A program made the position numbers and the translations under genes. Below are positions 17,837 through 26,225 of a stretch of DNA of 64,000 nucleotides, piece after piece. This DNA comes from Verrucomicrobiota bacterium (GTDB lineage Bacteria; Verrucomicrobiota; Kiritimatiellia; JAKQHR01): positions 55,139 through 119,138 of the forward strand of contig JAKQHR010000053.1 of assembly GCA_029557905.1 (NCBI GenBank). Direction: 5' to 3'. The notes below the pieces were generated by a model. It saw nothing but the letters and a program-made list of their open reading frames with translations. It was not told the DNA's origin and did no database searches. Every line of letters begins with the position of its first letter. The stretch's first letter is position 1.

Positions 17837-18819
17837 TCATATCCCGTACACCGTTCAGGATCAGTTTTTTCGGCGGGGGTACGGATTTCCCCGGTTACTT
17901 CACCCAGCACGGAGGATCCGTCATCTCTGTCACCATTGATAAATACTGCTATCTTTCGGTGCATCATCTGACAAAGTTTTTCAAGCACAACTATCGTGCA
18001 AGCTACTCAAGAACCGAATCCGTCATGAAACCGGAGGAGTTCGAACATCCCCTGATCCGCGAGTCGCTTCTTTACGCTGGAATCCGTGAAGGCGTTGAAA
18101 TATCCCATGTGGCGGACCTGCCGGGCCAGACCGGCCTGGGCTCATCTTCCGCATTCACCGTGGGCCTGATGAACTCGCTGTGCGCCTTCATCAAAAAGCG
18201 CATCACCCCGGAATGGCTGGCGCGGGCCGCCATCGAAATCGAACGCAACCGCGTCAAGGACGCCGGAGGCTGGCAGGATCAGTATGCGGCCGCTTATGGC
18301 GGCTTCAACCGGATCAATTTCCAGACGGACCGCGAAGTGACGGTCCAGACCGTCGGCATCGCGCCCGAGGCCCTTTTTGAGCTGGAAGCCTCGCTGATGC
18401 TTTTCTATTTGGGGTCTGAATGCTCCGCGGAAAACATTCTGCGCGAGCAGATTTCCCGCACAGGCGAAAACTTCGACCGGCTGTCACGGATGCGGCAGAT
18501 CGTGGATCACGCCGAGGATATTCTGCAGAACGGCAAACATCTGGACGAGTTCGGGAAGCTCCTGCACGAGACCTGGCTCCAGAAAAAAGAACTCTCTTCC
18601 GGAATCAGCAATCCGGTCATTGACGAAGCCTATGACGCGGCCCGCGGAGCCGGGGCCATTGGCGGAAAACTGCTTGGCGCGGGCGGGCGCGGTTTCCTCT
18701 GCCTGTACGCGCCGACTGCAAAACACGCGGCTGTCCGGGAGAAACTGAAGGACCTCAAGGAGGTCTCGTTCCGGTTCAGCGAAGAAGGCAGCCAGATCAT
18801 TTTCAACAGCGATGAGTGA
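17833..18819 (+). CDS. hddA: GHMP kinase, D-glycero-D-manno-heptose 7-phosphate kinase-like
   Basis: The 328-residue GHMP kinase begins [23 protein letters not shown], a start characteristic of HddA. The ATP-binding loop is [21 protein letters not shown] and motif 3 is [17 protein letters not shown]. HddA phosphorylates C1 of heptose 7-phosphate with alpha stereochemistry in the GDP-heptose pathway; the HddC-like transferase two genes downstream fits. An L-fucokinase-like activity is the main alternative. The start codon overlaps the preceding stop (ATGA). Confidence 0.85.
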   Translation: [328 protein letters not shown]

Positions 18820-20008
18820 GAACAAGCCCAGAATCGCTTTCTGGTTCAGGTACGGAGCCGCTGAACACAGCGAGCTGTTCCATGCCCTGCCCGGCTGCAT
18901 CCGTGAACTCTCAAGACACTGTGAAGTGCACTATTTCGGGCTCAAAACCCGGAAGATAGTCCCGATGGAGCTCAGGGAAAACGCGATTCTTCACGAATTT
19001 CCTTTTTATGTGAACCGGGGAAGCGGCCTGGACAAAATGCTGAAAACTGCCTTGTGGATTCTGTGCCTGCCTTTCGCTGGGCTCTATTGCCGGGCAAAGA
19101 GAGTTCGCGCGGTTTACATAGACGAAACCATCCCCTTCACTGCGCTGATCGCGCGCGTTTTTGCAGGGCCGCAAGTTGCGCTCACTGTGGCCGATTTCTT
19201 CGTGGATATCTATTTCACGGGGTCGCTGGCGTTCCTTGGACGTGCCATCCGGCGGATTGACCTCTGGTCGTGGAAAACGGCCCGGCTCATTTTCACGCGG
19301 GCAAAAAGCACAAAAACCTATCTCGCCTCAAAGGGGATCAAACCAGAGCGCATTTTCCCCGTGTATGACCCCTGCGACATGACCGTTTATCATCGGCTGG
19401 ACCGGAATGAATGCAAAGCGGCAATGGGGTACAAGCCTGAGGAAATCATTCTTGTACATCACGGCATCCTTCATCCAAACAAGGGCAATGCGGCCATCAT
19501 TCGGGCCATATCCGAAATGCGGGATCAATATCCCGTGCTGCGCTTTCTACTGATTGGGGACGGCCCGGAAATGAAAACTCTTCAGGCTCTCGTGAAGGAT
19601 CTGAAGGCAGAGGACATCTGTCGCCTAACCGGCTGGCTGCCGTCGCTCGAACAGGTCAATGCGGCTCTCAATGCAGGCGATATCGGGCTGGTAATGCGCA
19701 CGGGCGCACCGTCAGACGATTTTCACATGACCGGCGCCCTCGTCCACAACATGGCCTGCGGGCTTCCCATCCTCGCGGCCCGCCTGGGCGGCGTTTCAGA
19801 AGTGGTTGAAGAAGGCCGCAACGGTCTTCTTTTTGATCCGCGCAGCATGGATGAATTCAAGCAGAAGCTCACAATGTTTATTGAAGATGCCGAACTTCGA
19901 AACCGCTGCGGGCTTGAAGCTGAAAAAGATGCCCGCATTCATTTTGACATGGACAGCGTTGTCCGCCAGACCGTGGAACCTCTGGCCAGACTTGCGGGGG
20001 CACTGTGA
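18812..20008 (+). CDS. Glycosyltransferase family 4
   Basis: The 398-residue GT-B enzyme shows the GT4 C-terminal half: ILVHHGILHPNKGNAAIIRAI, LLIGDGPEMKTLQAL, RLTGWLP and the nucleotide-sugar site HNMACGLPILAARLGGVSEVVEEGRNGLLFDP, with the E-x7-E element. A hydrophobic stretch at about 70-90 may bind the membrane. It overlaps hddA by 8 bp and the nucleotidyltransferase by 4 bp. Donor and acceptor are unknown; GDP-heptose is an obvious candidate from context. Confidence 0.9.
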   Translation: MSENKPRIAFWFRYGAAEHSELFHALPGCIRELSRHCEVHYFGLKTRKIVPMELRENAILHEFPFYVNRGSGLDKMLKTALWILCLPFAGLYCRAKRVRAVYIDETIPFTALIARVFAGPQVALTVADFFVDIYFTGSLAFLGRAIRRIDLWSWKTARLIFTRAKSTKTYLASKGIKPERIFPVYDPCDMTVYHRLDRNECKAAMGYKPEEIILVHHGILHPNKGNAAIIRAISEMRDQYPVLRFLLIGDGPEMKTLQALVKDLKAEDICRLTGWLPSLEQVNAALNAGDIGLVMRTGAPSDDFHMTGALVHNMACGLPILAARLGGVSEVVEEGRNGLLFDPRSMDEFKQKLTMFIEDAELRNRCGLEAEKDARIHFDMDSVVRQTVEPLARLAGAL

Positions 20009-20757
20009 AAAACAGCATCCATGCGGTTCTCCTTGTCGGCGGCACGGGCACGCGGATACAATCCGTGCATTCCGACCGGCCCAAGGGGCTGGTTCCCGTG
20101 GCGGGCAAGCCGTTCCTTCAGTGGCAGGTCGAATGGCTGACATCGCAGGGCATCTGCGACATTCACCTCGCGGCCGGACATCTTGGAGAGCAGCTCGCTA
20201 AATGGGGCATGGAATACAGCGCAGCAAATCCCGGCATCTGCATCACGGCCACCGTCGAACCCATGCGCCTGGGAACCGGCGGCGGATTGAAATTCATCGA
20301 GGACGAAATCCGGTCCGATCCATTTCTCGTTCTAAACGGGGACAGCCTTGCGCCGAACCTGAAGTTCCAATCATTGGAAGTTTTCCACAAAAAAGTTCCA
20401 ACCATTGGAAGTTTTTCGCAGAAAACTTCCAATCATTGGAAGTTTTCGATTGCGGTGACAAAGATTGAAGAATCCGGCCGCTACGGGACCGTGGAGTTCA
20501 ATGACGATGGACTCGTTACAGCCTTCCGCGAAAAAGCTCAGCGCGAAGCCGGCTGGATCAATGCCGGAGTCTACATGATTGACCGCGGCGTACTGGCTCT
20601 CATGGAACCGGGCAGAAACATATCCCTTGAAACGGACCTTTTCCCGCAACTCTGCAAAGAAGCCCGTCTCGCGGCCTTCCCCTGCCCCGCCCCCCTGCTG
20701 GACATGGGCACGCCGGACGGACTGCACGCCATGGAATGTTATCTGGGGCGGGCATAA
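20005..20757 (+). CDS. hddC: HddC-like sugar-1-phosphate nucleotidyltransferase with internal palindromic repeat
   Basis: The 250-residue protein starts at GTG (overlapping the previous stop). It has the nucleotidyltransferase P-loop LVGGTGTRIQSVHSDRPKGLVPVAGKPFL, the metal site LVLNGDS and RYGTVEFND...INAGVYMID. It resembles D-glycero-alpha-D-manno-heptose 1-phosphate guanylyltransferase, and HddA is encoded two genes upstream. Residues about 121-146 are encoded by three copies of a 15-bp palindrome at 31-bp spacing and read SLEVFHKKVPTIGSFSQKTS. The NGD to RYG distance is about 15 residues longer than I expect from HddC relatives, so the repeat is an in-frame insertion on a surface loop. 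Whether the enzyme stays active is unproven. Confidence 0.82.
   Translation: MKNSIHAVLLVGGTGTRIQSVHSDRPKGLVPVAGKPFLQWQVEWLTSQGICDIHLAAGHLGEQLAKWGMEYSAANPGICITATVEPMRLGTGGGLKFIEDEIRSDPFLVLNGDSLAPNLKFQSLEVFHKKVPTIGSFSQKTSNHWKFSIAVTKIEESGRYGTVEFNDDGLVTAFREKAQREAGWINAGVYMIDRGVLALMEPGRNISLETDLFPQLCKEARLAAFPCPAPLLDMGTPDGLHAMECYLGRA
20365..20441. repeat. Three palindromes at exact 31-bp spacing inside hddC
   Basis: TTCCAATCATTGGAA occurs at 20365-20379 and 20427-20441, and TTCCAACCATTGGAA at 20396-20410. Each is followed by GTTTT. The two 16-bp spacers differ, but the second (GTTTTTCGCAGAAAAC) is itself nearly palindromic. I see no other copy in this window. Three units of 31 bp equal 93 bp, a multiple of three, which may matter for keeping the frame. 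Confidence 0.9.
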
Positions 20758-20832
20758 TTGAATTGCAGAAATGGCTTATAACGGGTACATTGCGGTGTTT
20801 TGAACTGGGAAAAATGACTGCGGGAGAATGCA

Positions 20833-22026
20833 TTGGATCCAATCAACGAGACATTTCGGAGCCGGCGCTATGATCTGGCCGTGGACACCATCACCGAAGG
20901 TGACATCAACGAACTGATCGAGTGGCTGAAGCTGTATCCGCGCCTTACAATGGCCGATGCAACCCGGAAGTTTGAGGAAGACTGGTCAAAATGGCTGGGA
21001 GTCAAATATTCCGTGTTCTGCAATTCGGGTTCCTCCGCGAATTTGCTGATGTATGCAGCGCTTGATTCCAGCGGGAAATCAGGAAATAAGAAAGTGATCG
21101 TCCCCTCGGTCGGCTGGGTCACCACCGTTGCCCCTGCAATCCAATTCGGCTGGGAGCCCGCCATGTGCGAATCGGATGCACAGACTTTTGGCCTGGATAT
21201 CGAGCACCTGAAGACGCTCTTGGAATCCGGGAAGGTGGACAATGTCATTCTGGTCCATGTGCTGGGAACGCCCTGCCGGATGGATGAAATTCTGACACTT
21301 CAGAAGAAATACGGTTTTAAGCTGATGGAAGACTGCTGTGCGGCCCACGGTGCGCTTTCACAGGGGCGCAAAGTCGGCTCCATGGGCGATATGTCATCCT
21401 TTTCATTTTACTACGGCCATCACATGTCCACAATCGAAGGCGGCATGGTTTGCACAAACGATGAGGAGTTGTATCACCATTTGCTGATGCTTCGCTCGCA
21501 CGGCTGGTGCAAAGACCTGCCCAAGGCGGAATATGACCGGCGAATGCAGCAGTACGGAATTGATCCCTTCCATTCACCATTCACTTTTGTGGTGCCGGGC
21601 TTCAATGTCCGCCCCATGGACCTGACTGCACGGATCGGAATGATGCAGCTTCCGCGACTGGACAACATCTCGTCCATCCGCATGAAAAACCACAAACTCT
21701 ATCAGAAACTGCTCGATGGCCAGGTTGAATTTGCCCGCTGTCTCGAGGGCGACGCCATCAGCAGCATTTCCTTCGGTGCCGTGGCCCAGTCGCCGGAACA
21801 GCGCAAAAATATTGTCAGCGCCCTGGTCGAAAACAACATTGATACAAGAATCTTCTCGGCTGGCAACCTCGGGCGGCATCCTTTCTGGTTTGAGCGCTAC
21901 GGCGTCTTTTCCGCCCCCATGGCCGACCGGATTCACAGTTGCGGGTTCTTTCTTCCAAACAACCAGACGCTGGATGAGAAAAATATCCGTTTTATTTGCG
22001 ATGTCGTTTGCCGCGCATTGAAGTAG
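20833..22026 (+). CDS. DegT-family PMP-dependent sugar 3-dehydrase (ColD/RfbH type, His for Lys)
   Basis: The 397-residue protein has the DegT/DnrJ/EryC1/StrS fold: FCNSGSSANLLMYAAL, VIVPSVGWVTTVAPAIQFG, LMEDCCAAHGA. At the PLP-lysine position it reads SFYYGHHMSTIEGG, with His196 where aminotransferases have Lys. This swap is known in the 3-dehydrases E1/RfbH and ColD, which use PMP to remove the C3 hydroxyl of 4-keto-6-deoxyhexoses. With gmd in the locus, GDP-4-keto-6-deoxymannose is the likely substrate. E1 needs a reductase partner and ColD does not; none is seen here. It starts at TTG 20833 with GGGAGA upstream. Confidence 0.88.
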   Translation: MDPINETFRSRRYDLAVDTITEGDINELIEWLKLYPRLTMADATRKFEEDWSKWLGVKYSVFCNSGSSANLLMYAALDSSGKSGNKKVIVPSVGWVTTVAPAIQFGWEPAMCESDAQTFGLDIEHLKTLLESGKVDNVILVHVLGTPCRMDEILTLQKKYGFKLMEDCCAAHGALSQGRKVGSMGDMSSFSFYYGHHMSTIEGGMVCTNDEELYHHLLMLRSHGWCKDLPKAEYDRRMQQYGIDPFHSPFTFVVPGFNVRPMDLTARIGMMQLPRLDNISSIRMKNHKLYQKLLDGQVEFARCLEGDAISSISFGAVAQSPEQRKNIVSALVENNIDTRIFSAGNLGRHPFWFERYGVFSAPMADRIHSCGFFLPNNQTLDEKNIRFICDVVCRALK

Positions 22027-22029
22027 AGA

Positions 22030-23487
22030 ATGACCTCGCTCAACCTAGCCGTCATATTCCCGAACAACAACAAGCGGGCTCTCGGCATTCTGGCGCAAGA
22101 GGTTGCGGCTGTCACACCACCGGTTCAGGCCGCCCTCATAGCGGCCCATGCCCGAATACACGGATTTTCAGCTGCCCTGCTGGATGCAGCACAAGCGAAC
22201 ATGCTTCCAAATGAAGCGGTCAAATGGGTGGAACACAAGAATCCACAGTGCGTGCTGATTTGCACCGACTTCATCAATTCCGGGGACGTCACAAAGATGG
22301 CCGCCGCATCGGAAACAGCCAAGGCCATTAAGGAGATTTTGCCGCAGATTCCAGTCGTGATGGAAGGTGTTGTTCCCACGGCATATCCCGAACGGGTTCT
22401 TCGCGAAGAAGGCGCCGATCTGGTTATCCGCGGGGAGCCCTTTAAGCCCATAATTGAACTACTGACACTCCTGAAGGCCGGCCGCCGGGACCTGACTTCG
22501 ATTCAAGGCCTCTGCTCGGCATCCAGCATGGGAAAAGGAGAATGCAGCCTTGCGGCACCAATCATGGATATGACCCACTTCCCGGAGGCCGCGCATGATC
22601 TTATTCCTCCTTCGCTTTACCGCGCCCATCACTGGCATTGTTTCGACTGCCTCGACCGGCGCACGCCGTATGCCGCGGTGTTCACAACAGTTGGCTGTCC
22701 ATACAACTGTTCTTTCTGCAGTGTTGGGGTTGTAACCGACGGGCCCTGCTTCCGCATTCGTCCGCTGGAACAGGTGATGAACGAAATTGATTTTCTGGTG
22801 AAACAACACGGTGTACGGAACCTCCGTATTCTGGACAATGTCTTTACCGCACGGGCGGACTACGTGGAGCGCTTCTGCGACGAAATCATCCGTCGCGGCT
22901 ACGATCTGAACATGTGGGCCTATGCACGCATTGAGTCCATTCGCAGCCCCGAACTGCTTTCCAAAATGAAGAAGGCCGGGGTGCGCTGGCTCGCCTATGG
23001 AATTGAGGCGGCCAATGAGCGCGTGAAAAAGGCCATCTCCAAAACCACCAGTGATTCAGCGACTGACCGCGTCATCGAATGGACCAAGTGCGCCGGAATA
23101 TGGATTGTAGGCAATATTATTTTCGGGCTGCCAGAGGACGACCTGCAGAGCATGCAGGAATCTTACGAACTCGCTGTGAAATATCAGTTTGAGTGGGCCA
23201 ATTTCTATTGTGCTGTGGCTTATCCCGGGACTCCGCTTCACCGCGAGCTGGTTTCCCGAGGCGTTGAACTCCCGCGCGACTGGGCCGCTTACGGGCAGTA
23301 CAATCCGAATTTCAGGCCCCTTTCAACCCAGTATGTCTCATCGGAAGAGATTGTTAAATTCCGCGATGACGCCTTTGTGAAATACTACACAAATCCAGAT
23401 TATATTCGAATGATCGCGGGAACATTTGGGCAACCGGCGGTCGAGTTCATCAAGAAAATCCTTGCCTGCGGAAATCTGCGAAAGTAG
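22030..23487 (+). CDS. B12-binding domain radical SAM protein
   Basis: The 485-residue protein has an N-terminal Rossmann-like domain of the cobalamin-binding type (about 1-150, without a DxHxxG base-off motif). The radical SAM core has TTVGCPYNCSFC, whose Cys223, Cys227 and Cys230 bind the [4Fe-4S] cluster, followed by MWAYARIESI and YGIEAANERV. Class B enzymes of this kind methylate unactivated carbons or rearrange substrates. It lies 3 bp after the 3-dehydrase and 11 bp before the split transketolase, so a sugar substrate is a fair inference. The reaction is unknown. Confidence 0.87.
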   Translation: MTSLNLAVIFPNNNKRALGILAQEVAAVTPPVQAALIAAHARIHGFSAALLDAAQANMLPNEAVKWVEHKNPQCVLICTDFINSGDVTKMAAASETAKAIKEILPQIPVVMEGVVPTAYPERVLREEGADLVIRGEPFKPIIELLTLLKAGRRDLTSIQGLCSASSMGKGECSLAAPIMDMTHFPEAAHDLIPPSLYRAHHWHCFDCLDRRTPYAAVFTTVGCPYNCSFCSVGVVTDGPCFRIRPLEQVMNEIDFLVKQHGVRNLRILDNVFTARADYVERFCDEIIRRGYDLNMWAYARIESIRSPELLSKMKKAGVRWLAYGIEAANERVKKAISKTTSDSATDRVIEWTKCAGIWIVGNIIFGLPEDDLQSMQESYELAVKYQFEWANFYCAVAYPGTPLHRELVSRGVELPRDWAAYGQYNPNFRPLSTQYVSSEEIVKFRDDAFVKYYTNPDYIRMIAGTFGQPAVEFIKKILACGNLRK

Positions 23488-23498
23488 CTTAAACCGCG

Positions 23499-24335
23499 AT
23501 GAACAAGTCCAAGAGCGTCATGTGCGGAAAACTGACCGTAAAAGCCCGCTGGCTTTGGGAGCAAACCATCCGGCTTCACGGACGGGCCCCAGAAACACGC
23601 CTGGCCTCCTCACTTTCACTCGTCGAAATTCTGACGGCGCTTTACTACAACGGATATGTTAAATCCAAGCCCGCCGAACTCAACTGGGAGGGACGAGACC
23701 GGGTGATTATCAGCAAAGGACACGGCGCCATCACACTTTACGCCATTCTCGCAGATCTGGGCTATTACCCCATGAACGAGCTGGAGCGGGTCGGCCAACA
23801 GGGATCATTTCTGGGCGGAATTCCCGATCCCATCATTCCGGGTTTTGAAACCGTAAATGGTTCTCTGGGCCACGGGTTGGGCGTGGGCTGCGGCATGGCC
23901 TGCGGACTGCGGCAGAAGGACAACACCTCTACGAGCGTGGTAGTGATCGTCGGAGACGGAGAACTTCATGAAGGAGCCAACTGGGAAGCGGCCATGTTTG
24001 CGGGCCATCACCGGCTCAACAATGTGGTCTGCATTGTGGATTTCAACAAGAAGGCCATGCTCGATAATACGGACAAGATCATAGGACTGGAACCGCTGGA
24101 TGCCAAATTTTCCGCCTTTGGCTGGGACACATTCCGTGTGGACGGACATAATCTCGCGGCCCTGACAGACTGCTTCGAGCGGGTATTCAAGTATCCGCGC
24201 AAGGGTCCCGTGGCAATCATTGCCGACACGATCAAGGGGCGTGGTGTACCGGTCATGGAGAGCGACCCTCTCTGCCATGTGCGAACACTTTCTAAAAAGG
24301 AAATCGCCGAACTGCTGGGAGAAACCCGTGACTGA
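23499..24335 (+). CDS. Transketolase N-terminal subunit
   Basis: The 278-residue protein covers only the thiamine-diphosphate-binding half of transketolase. It has the start KARWLWEQTIRLHGRAPETRLASSLSLVEIL, SKGHGAITLYA, GSLGHGLGVGCGMA and the ThDP/Mg site GDGELHEGANWEAAMFA...VDFNKKAM. It forms an active heterodimer with the following gene, which overlaps it by 8 bp. Split transketolases in sugar clusters are thought to act on special substrates and not in central carbon flow. Confidence 0.93.
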   Translation: MNKSKSVMCGKLTVKARWLWEQTIRLHGRAPETRLASSLSLVEILTALYYNGYVKSKPAELNWEGRDRVIISKGHGAITLYAILADLGYYPMNELERVGQQGSFLGGIPDPIIPGFETVNGSLGHGLGVGCGMACGLRQKDNTSTSVVVIVGDGELHEGANWEAAMFAGHHRLNNVVCIVDFNKKAMLDNTDKIIGLEPLDAKFSAFGWDTFRVDGHNLAALTDCFERVFKYPRKGPVAIIADTIKGRGVPVMESDPLCHVRTLSKKEIAELLGETRD

Positions 24336-25278
24336 TCGTCCCGCCAAGCGAATGCGCGATATGTTCCTGCAGGGCGTGCTGGAGGAAATGAATGCGGCAA
24401 CGGACATATTTTTCGTCACGGCGGATTTCGGATCGCCTGTACTGGACAATATCCGGGAACAGCATCCGGACCGATTCCTCAACGTGGGCATTGCCGAACA
24501 GAATCTGATCAATATTTCCACGGGTCTTGCGCTGGAAGGATTTCGTGTATTTGCCTATGCCATAGCACCGTTCATCACCATGCGATGTCTTGAACAAACT
24601 CGGACCAATTTGTGCGTGCTGGCTTCGGTTAAGCCCCTCTCCGTCTGCCTGGTCGGGGTCGGAGCAGGCATGAGTTATGATGTTTCTGGCCCCACTCATC
24701 AGGCGCTTGAGGATATCTCCATCATGCGGTCGCTGCCTAACATGGCTGTTTTTTCACCGGCAGATGCGGAATGCTCCCATGATCTGGCAAAGCATGTTTC
24801 CCGGCGAAAGGGTGCCTCTTATGTGCGACTTGACGGGAAAGCGCTACCCCCAATCTATCAGGCGAATGAACGCCTTGATTGGAACAAAGGTTTTAACGTT
24901 CTGAGAAAAGGAACCTCAGCATCACTGGTTTCCACCGGGTATATGACGCACAAAGCAATGGAGACTGCGGATATCCTCACCAAAAAGAATAAGCGGATTT
25001 CAGTCGTAGATGTTTATTCCCTGAATCATCTTAATGCCGTGGCATTTGCCGACTGCATCAAAGATGCGGGCCCAGTCATCACTCTTGAGGAGGGCTTTAC
25101 GGGGCGCGGCGGGCTCGACTGCCTGATTATGAATGCCATAAAAGGGCGGACGATTACAGCACTGGGACTCCTGCCCGAATATCGTTTTGACATTGGGAAT
25201 CGGGATGATCTTCTGAAGTTACACGGTCTCGACGCCAACACCATTGCGGAAAAGGTTCTTCAGACTGCAGTTCATTAA
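24328..25278 (+). CDS. Transketolase C-terminal subunit
   Basis: The 316-residue protein contains the pyrimidine-binding and C-terminal domains: TADFGSPVLDNI, VGIAEQNLINISTGLALEG with the catalytic glutamate that activates ThDP, GAGMSYDVSGPTHQALEDISIMR and a C-terminal DVYSLNHLNAVAF domain. The start is GTG 24328, overlapping the end of the N-terminal subunit and preceded by GGGAGAAA. The GIAEQN form recalls DXS more than canonical transketolase. Together the pair could transfer a two-carbon ketol unit to a sugar nucleotide. Confidence 0.92.
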   Translation: MTDRPAKRMRDMFLQGVLEEMNAATDIFFVTADFGSPVLDNIREQHPDRFLNVGIAEQNLINISTGLALEGFRVFAYAIAPFITMRCLEQTRTNLCVLASVKPLSVCLVGVGAGMSYDVSGPTHQALEDISIMRSLPNMAVFSPADAECSHDLAKHVSRRKGASYVRLDGKALPPIYQANERLDWNKGFNVLRKGTSASLVSTGYMTHKAMETADILTKKNKRISVVDVYSLNHLNAVAFADCIKDAGPVITLEEGFTGRGGLDCLIMNAIKGRTITALGLLPEYRFDIGNRDDLLKLHGLDANTIAEKVLQTAVH

Positions 25279-25289
25279 AGGGGAACATC

Positions 25290-26222
25290 ATGCTTATATC
25301 CGTTGTGCTTTCATTTCGTAACGAGGCAGACAATTTGCCGGAACTGATTCGCCGACTGGAAGAAGTTTTTGCCCCGTTGGAATACGATTACGAACTGATT
25401 TTTGTCAACGATGCCTCAACTGACGGCTCTCTTGATCTTCTCCTTGGTGCGCGCGCAAAGAACCCCCGCATCAAGATCCTCAACACTTCACGCCGATTCG
25501 GGGTCACGCCATGTGTTCTGGCCGGTTTCGACAAGGCTGCAGGCGATGCCATCATCTACATGGATACTGATTTGCAGGATCCTCCGGAACTGATTCCACA
25601 ATTGATTAAGAAATGGGAAGCCGGCGCGGATATTGTTCATACAACGCGCACAATTCGAAAGGGAGAGAACGCATTCAAAATGTGGCTGACCCGTCAGGCC
25701 TATAAGCTCATTAATGGATTTTCCGATATCACAATTCTGCAGAACACCGGAGATTTTAAGCTCATCTCACGGCGGGCCCTGAATGAAATACTGAAGCTGG
25801 ACGAATTTGACCCCTTTATGCGCGGGCTGGTGGCGTGGGTCGGGTTTAATCAGGAACAGGTCTTTTACGAGCGTGATAAACGTTATGCCGGCGTGACCAA
25901 ATATTCCCTCTTGAGAAGCCTGAATCCCTACAAGGAGTTCATTCGGGGCATTACGCTGTTTTCCACCACCCCCCTCTATTTCGCCCTTCTGCTGGGGATG
26001 ATTATATCCTTTCTTTCGTTCCTTATATTCGCCGGCCTGGTTCTGTCACCCTTGCTGGCCGGAGATATGAGGTGGACATGGGACCATCTTCATCTGGCTA
26101 CTCTGCTTCTCCTGGGGGGGATTATTCTTTTCACGGTGGGTATTCTGGGCATCTATGTTGGCCGGATCCATCGCGAATCGGTCAATCGCCCCCGCTATCT
26201 GATCAAAGACTGGATTGCCTGA
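25290..26222 (+). CDS. Glycosyltransferase family 2, polyprenyl-phosphate type with two C-terminal TM segments
   Basis: The 310-residue protein has the GT-A fold of DPM1/GtrB-like enzymes: SVVLSFRNEADNLPELIRRLE, FVNDASTDGSLDLL, YMDTDLQDPPELIP with the metal-binding DxD region, and the conserved ERDKRYAGVTKYSL element. Two hydrophobic segments at about 230-255 and 268-292 anchor it. Such enzymes move a sugar from a nucleotide to polyprenyl phosphate, giving the donor for GT-C transferases; several GT-C-like proteins follow on the opposite strand. Confidence 0.9.
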   Translation: MLISVVLSFRNEADNLPELIRRLEEVFAPLEYDYELIFVNDASTDGSLDLLLGARAKNPRIKILNTSRRFGVTPCVLAGFDKAAGDAIIYMDTDLQDPPELIPQLIKKWEAGADIVHTTRTIRKGENAFKMWLTRQAYKLINGFSDITILQNTGDFKLISRRALNEILKLDEFDPFMRGLVAWVGFNQEQVFYERDKRYAGVTKYSLLRSLNPYKEFIRGITLFSTTPLYFALLLGMIISFLSFLIFAGLVLSPLLAGDMRWTWDHLHLATLLLLGGIILFTVGILGIYVGRIHRESVNRPRYLIKDWIA

Positions 26223-26225
26223 ATA

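Noticed and set aside
20365..20441. CRISPR-like regularly spaced repeats
   Set aside because: Only three 15-bp palindromes with 16-bp spacers, inside a coding gene, and no cas genes. A translated palindromic element explains them better.
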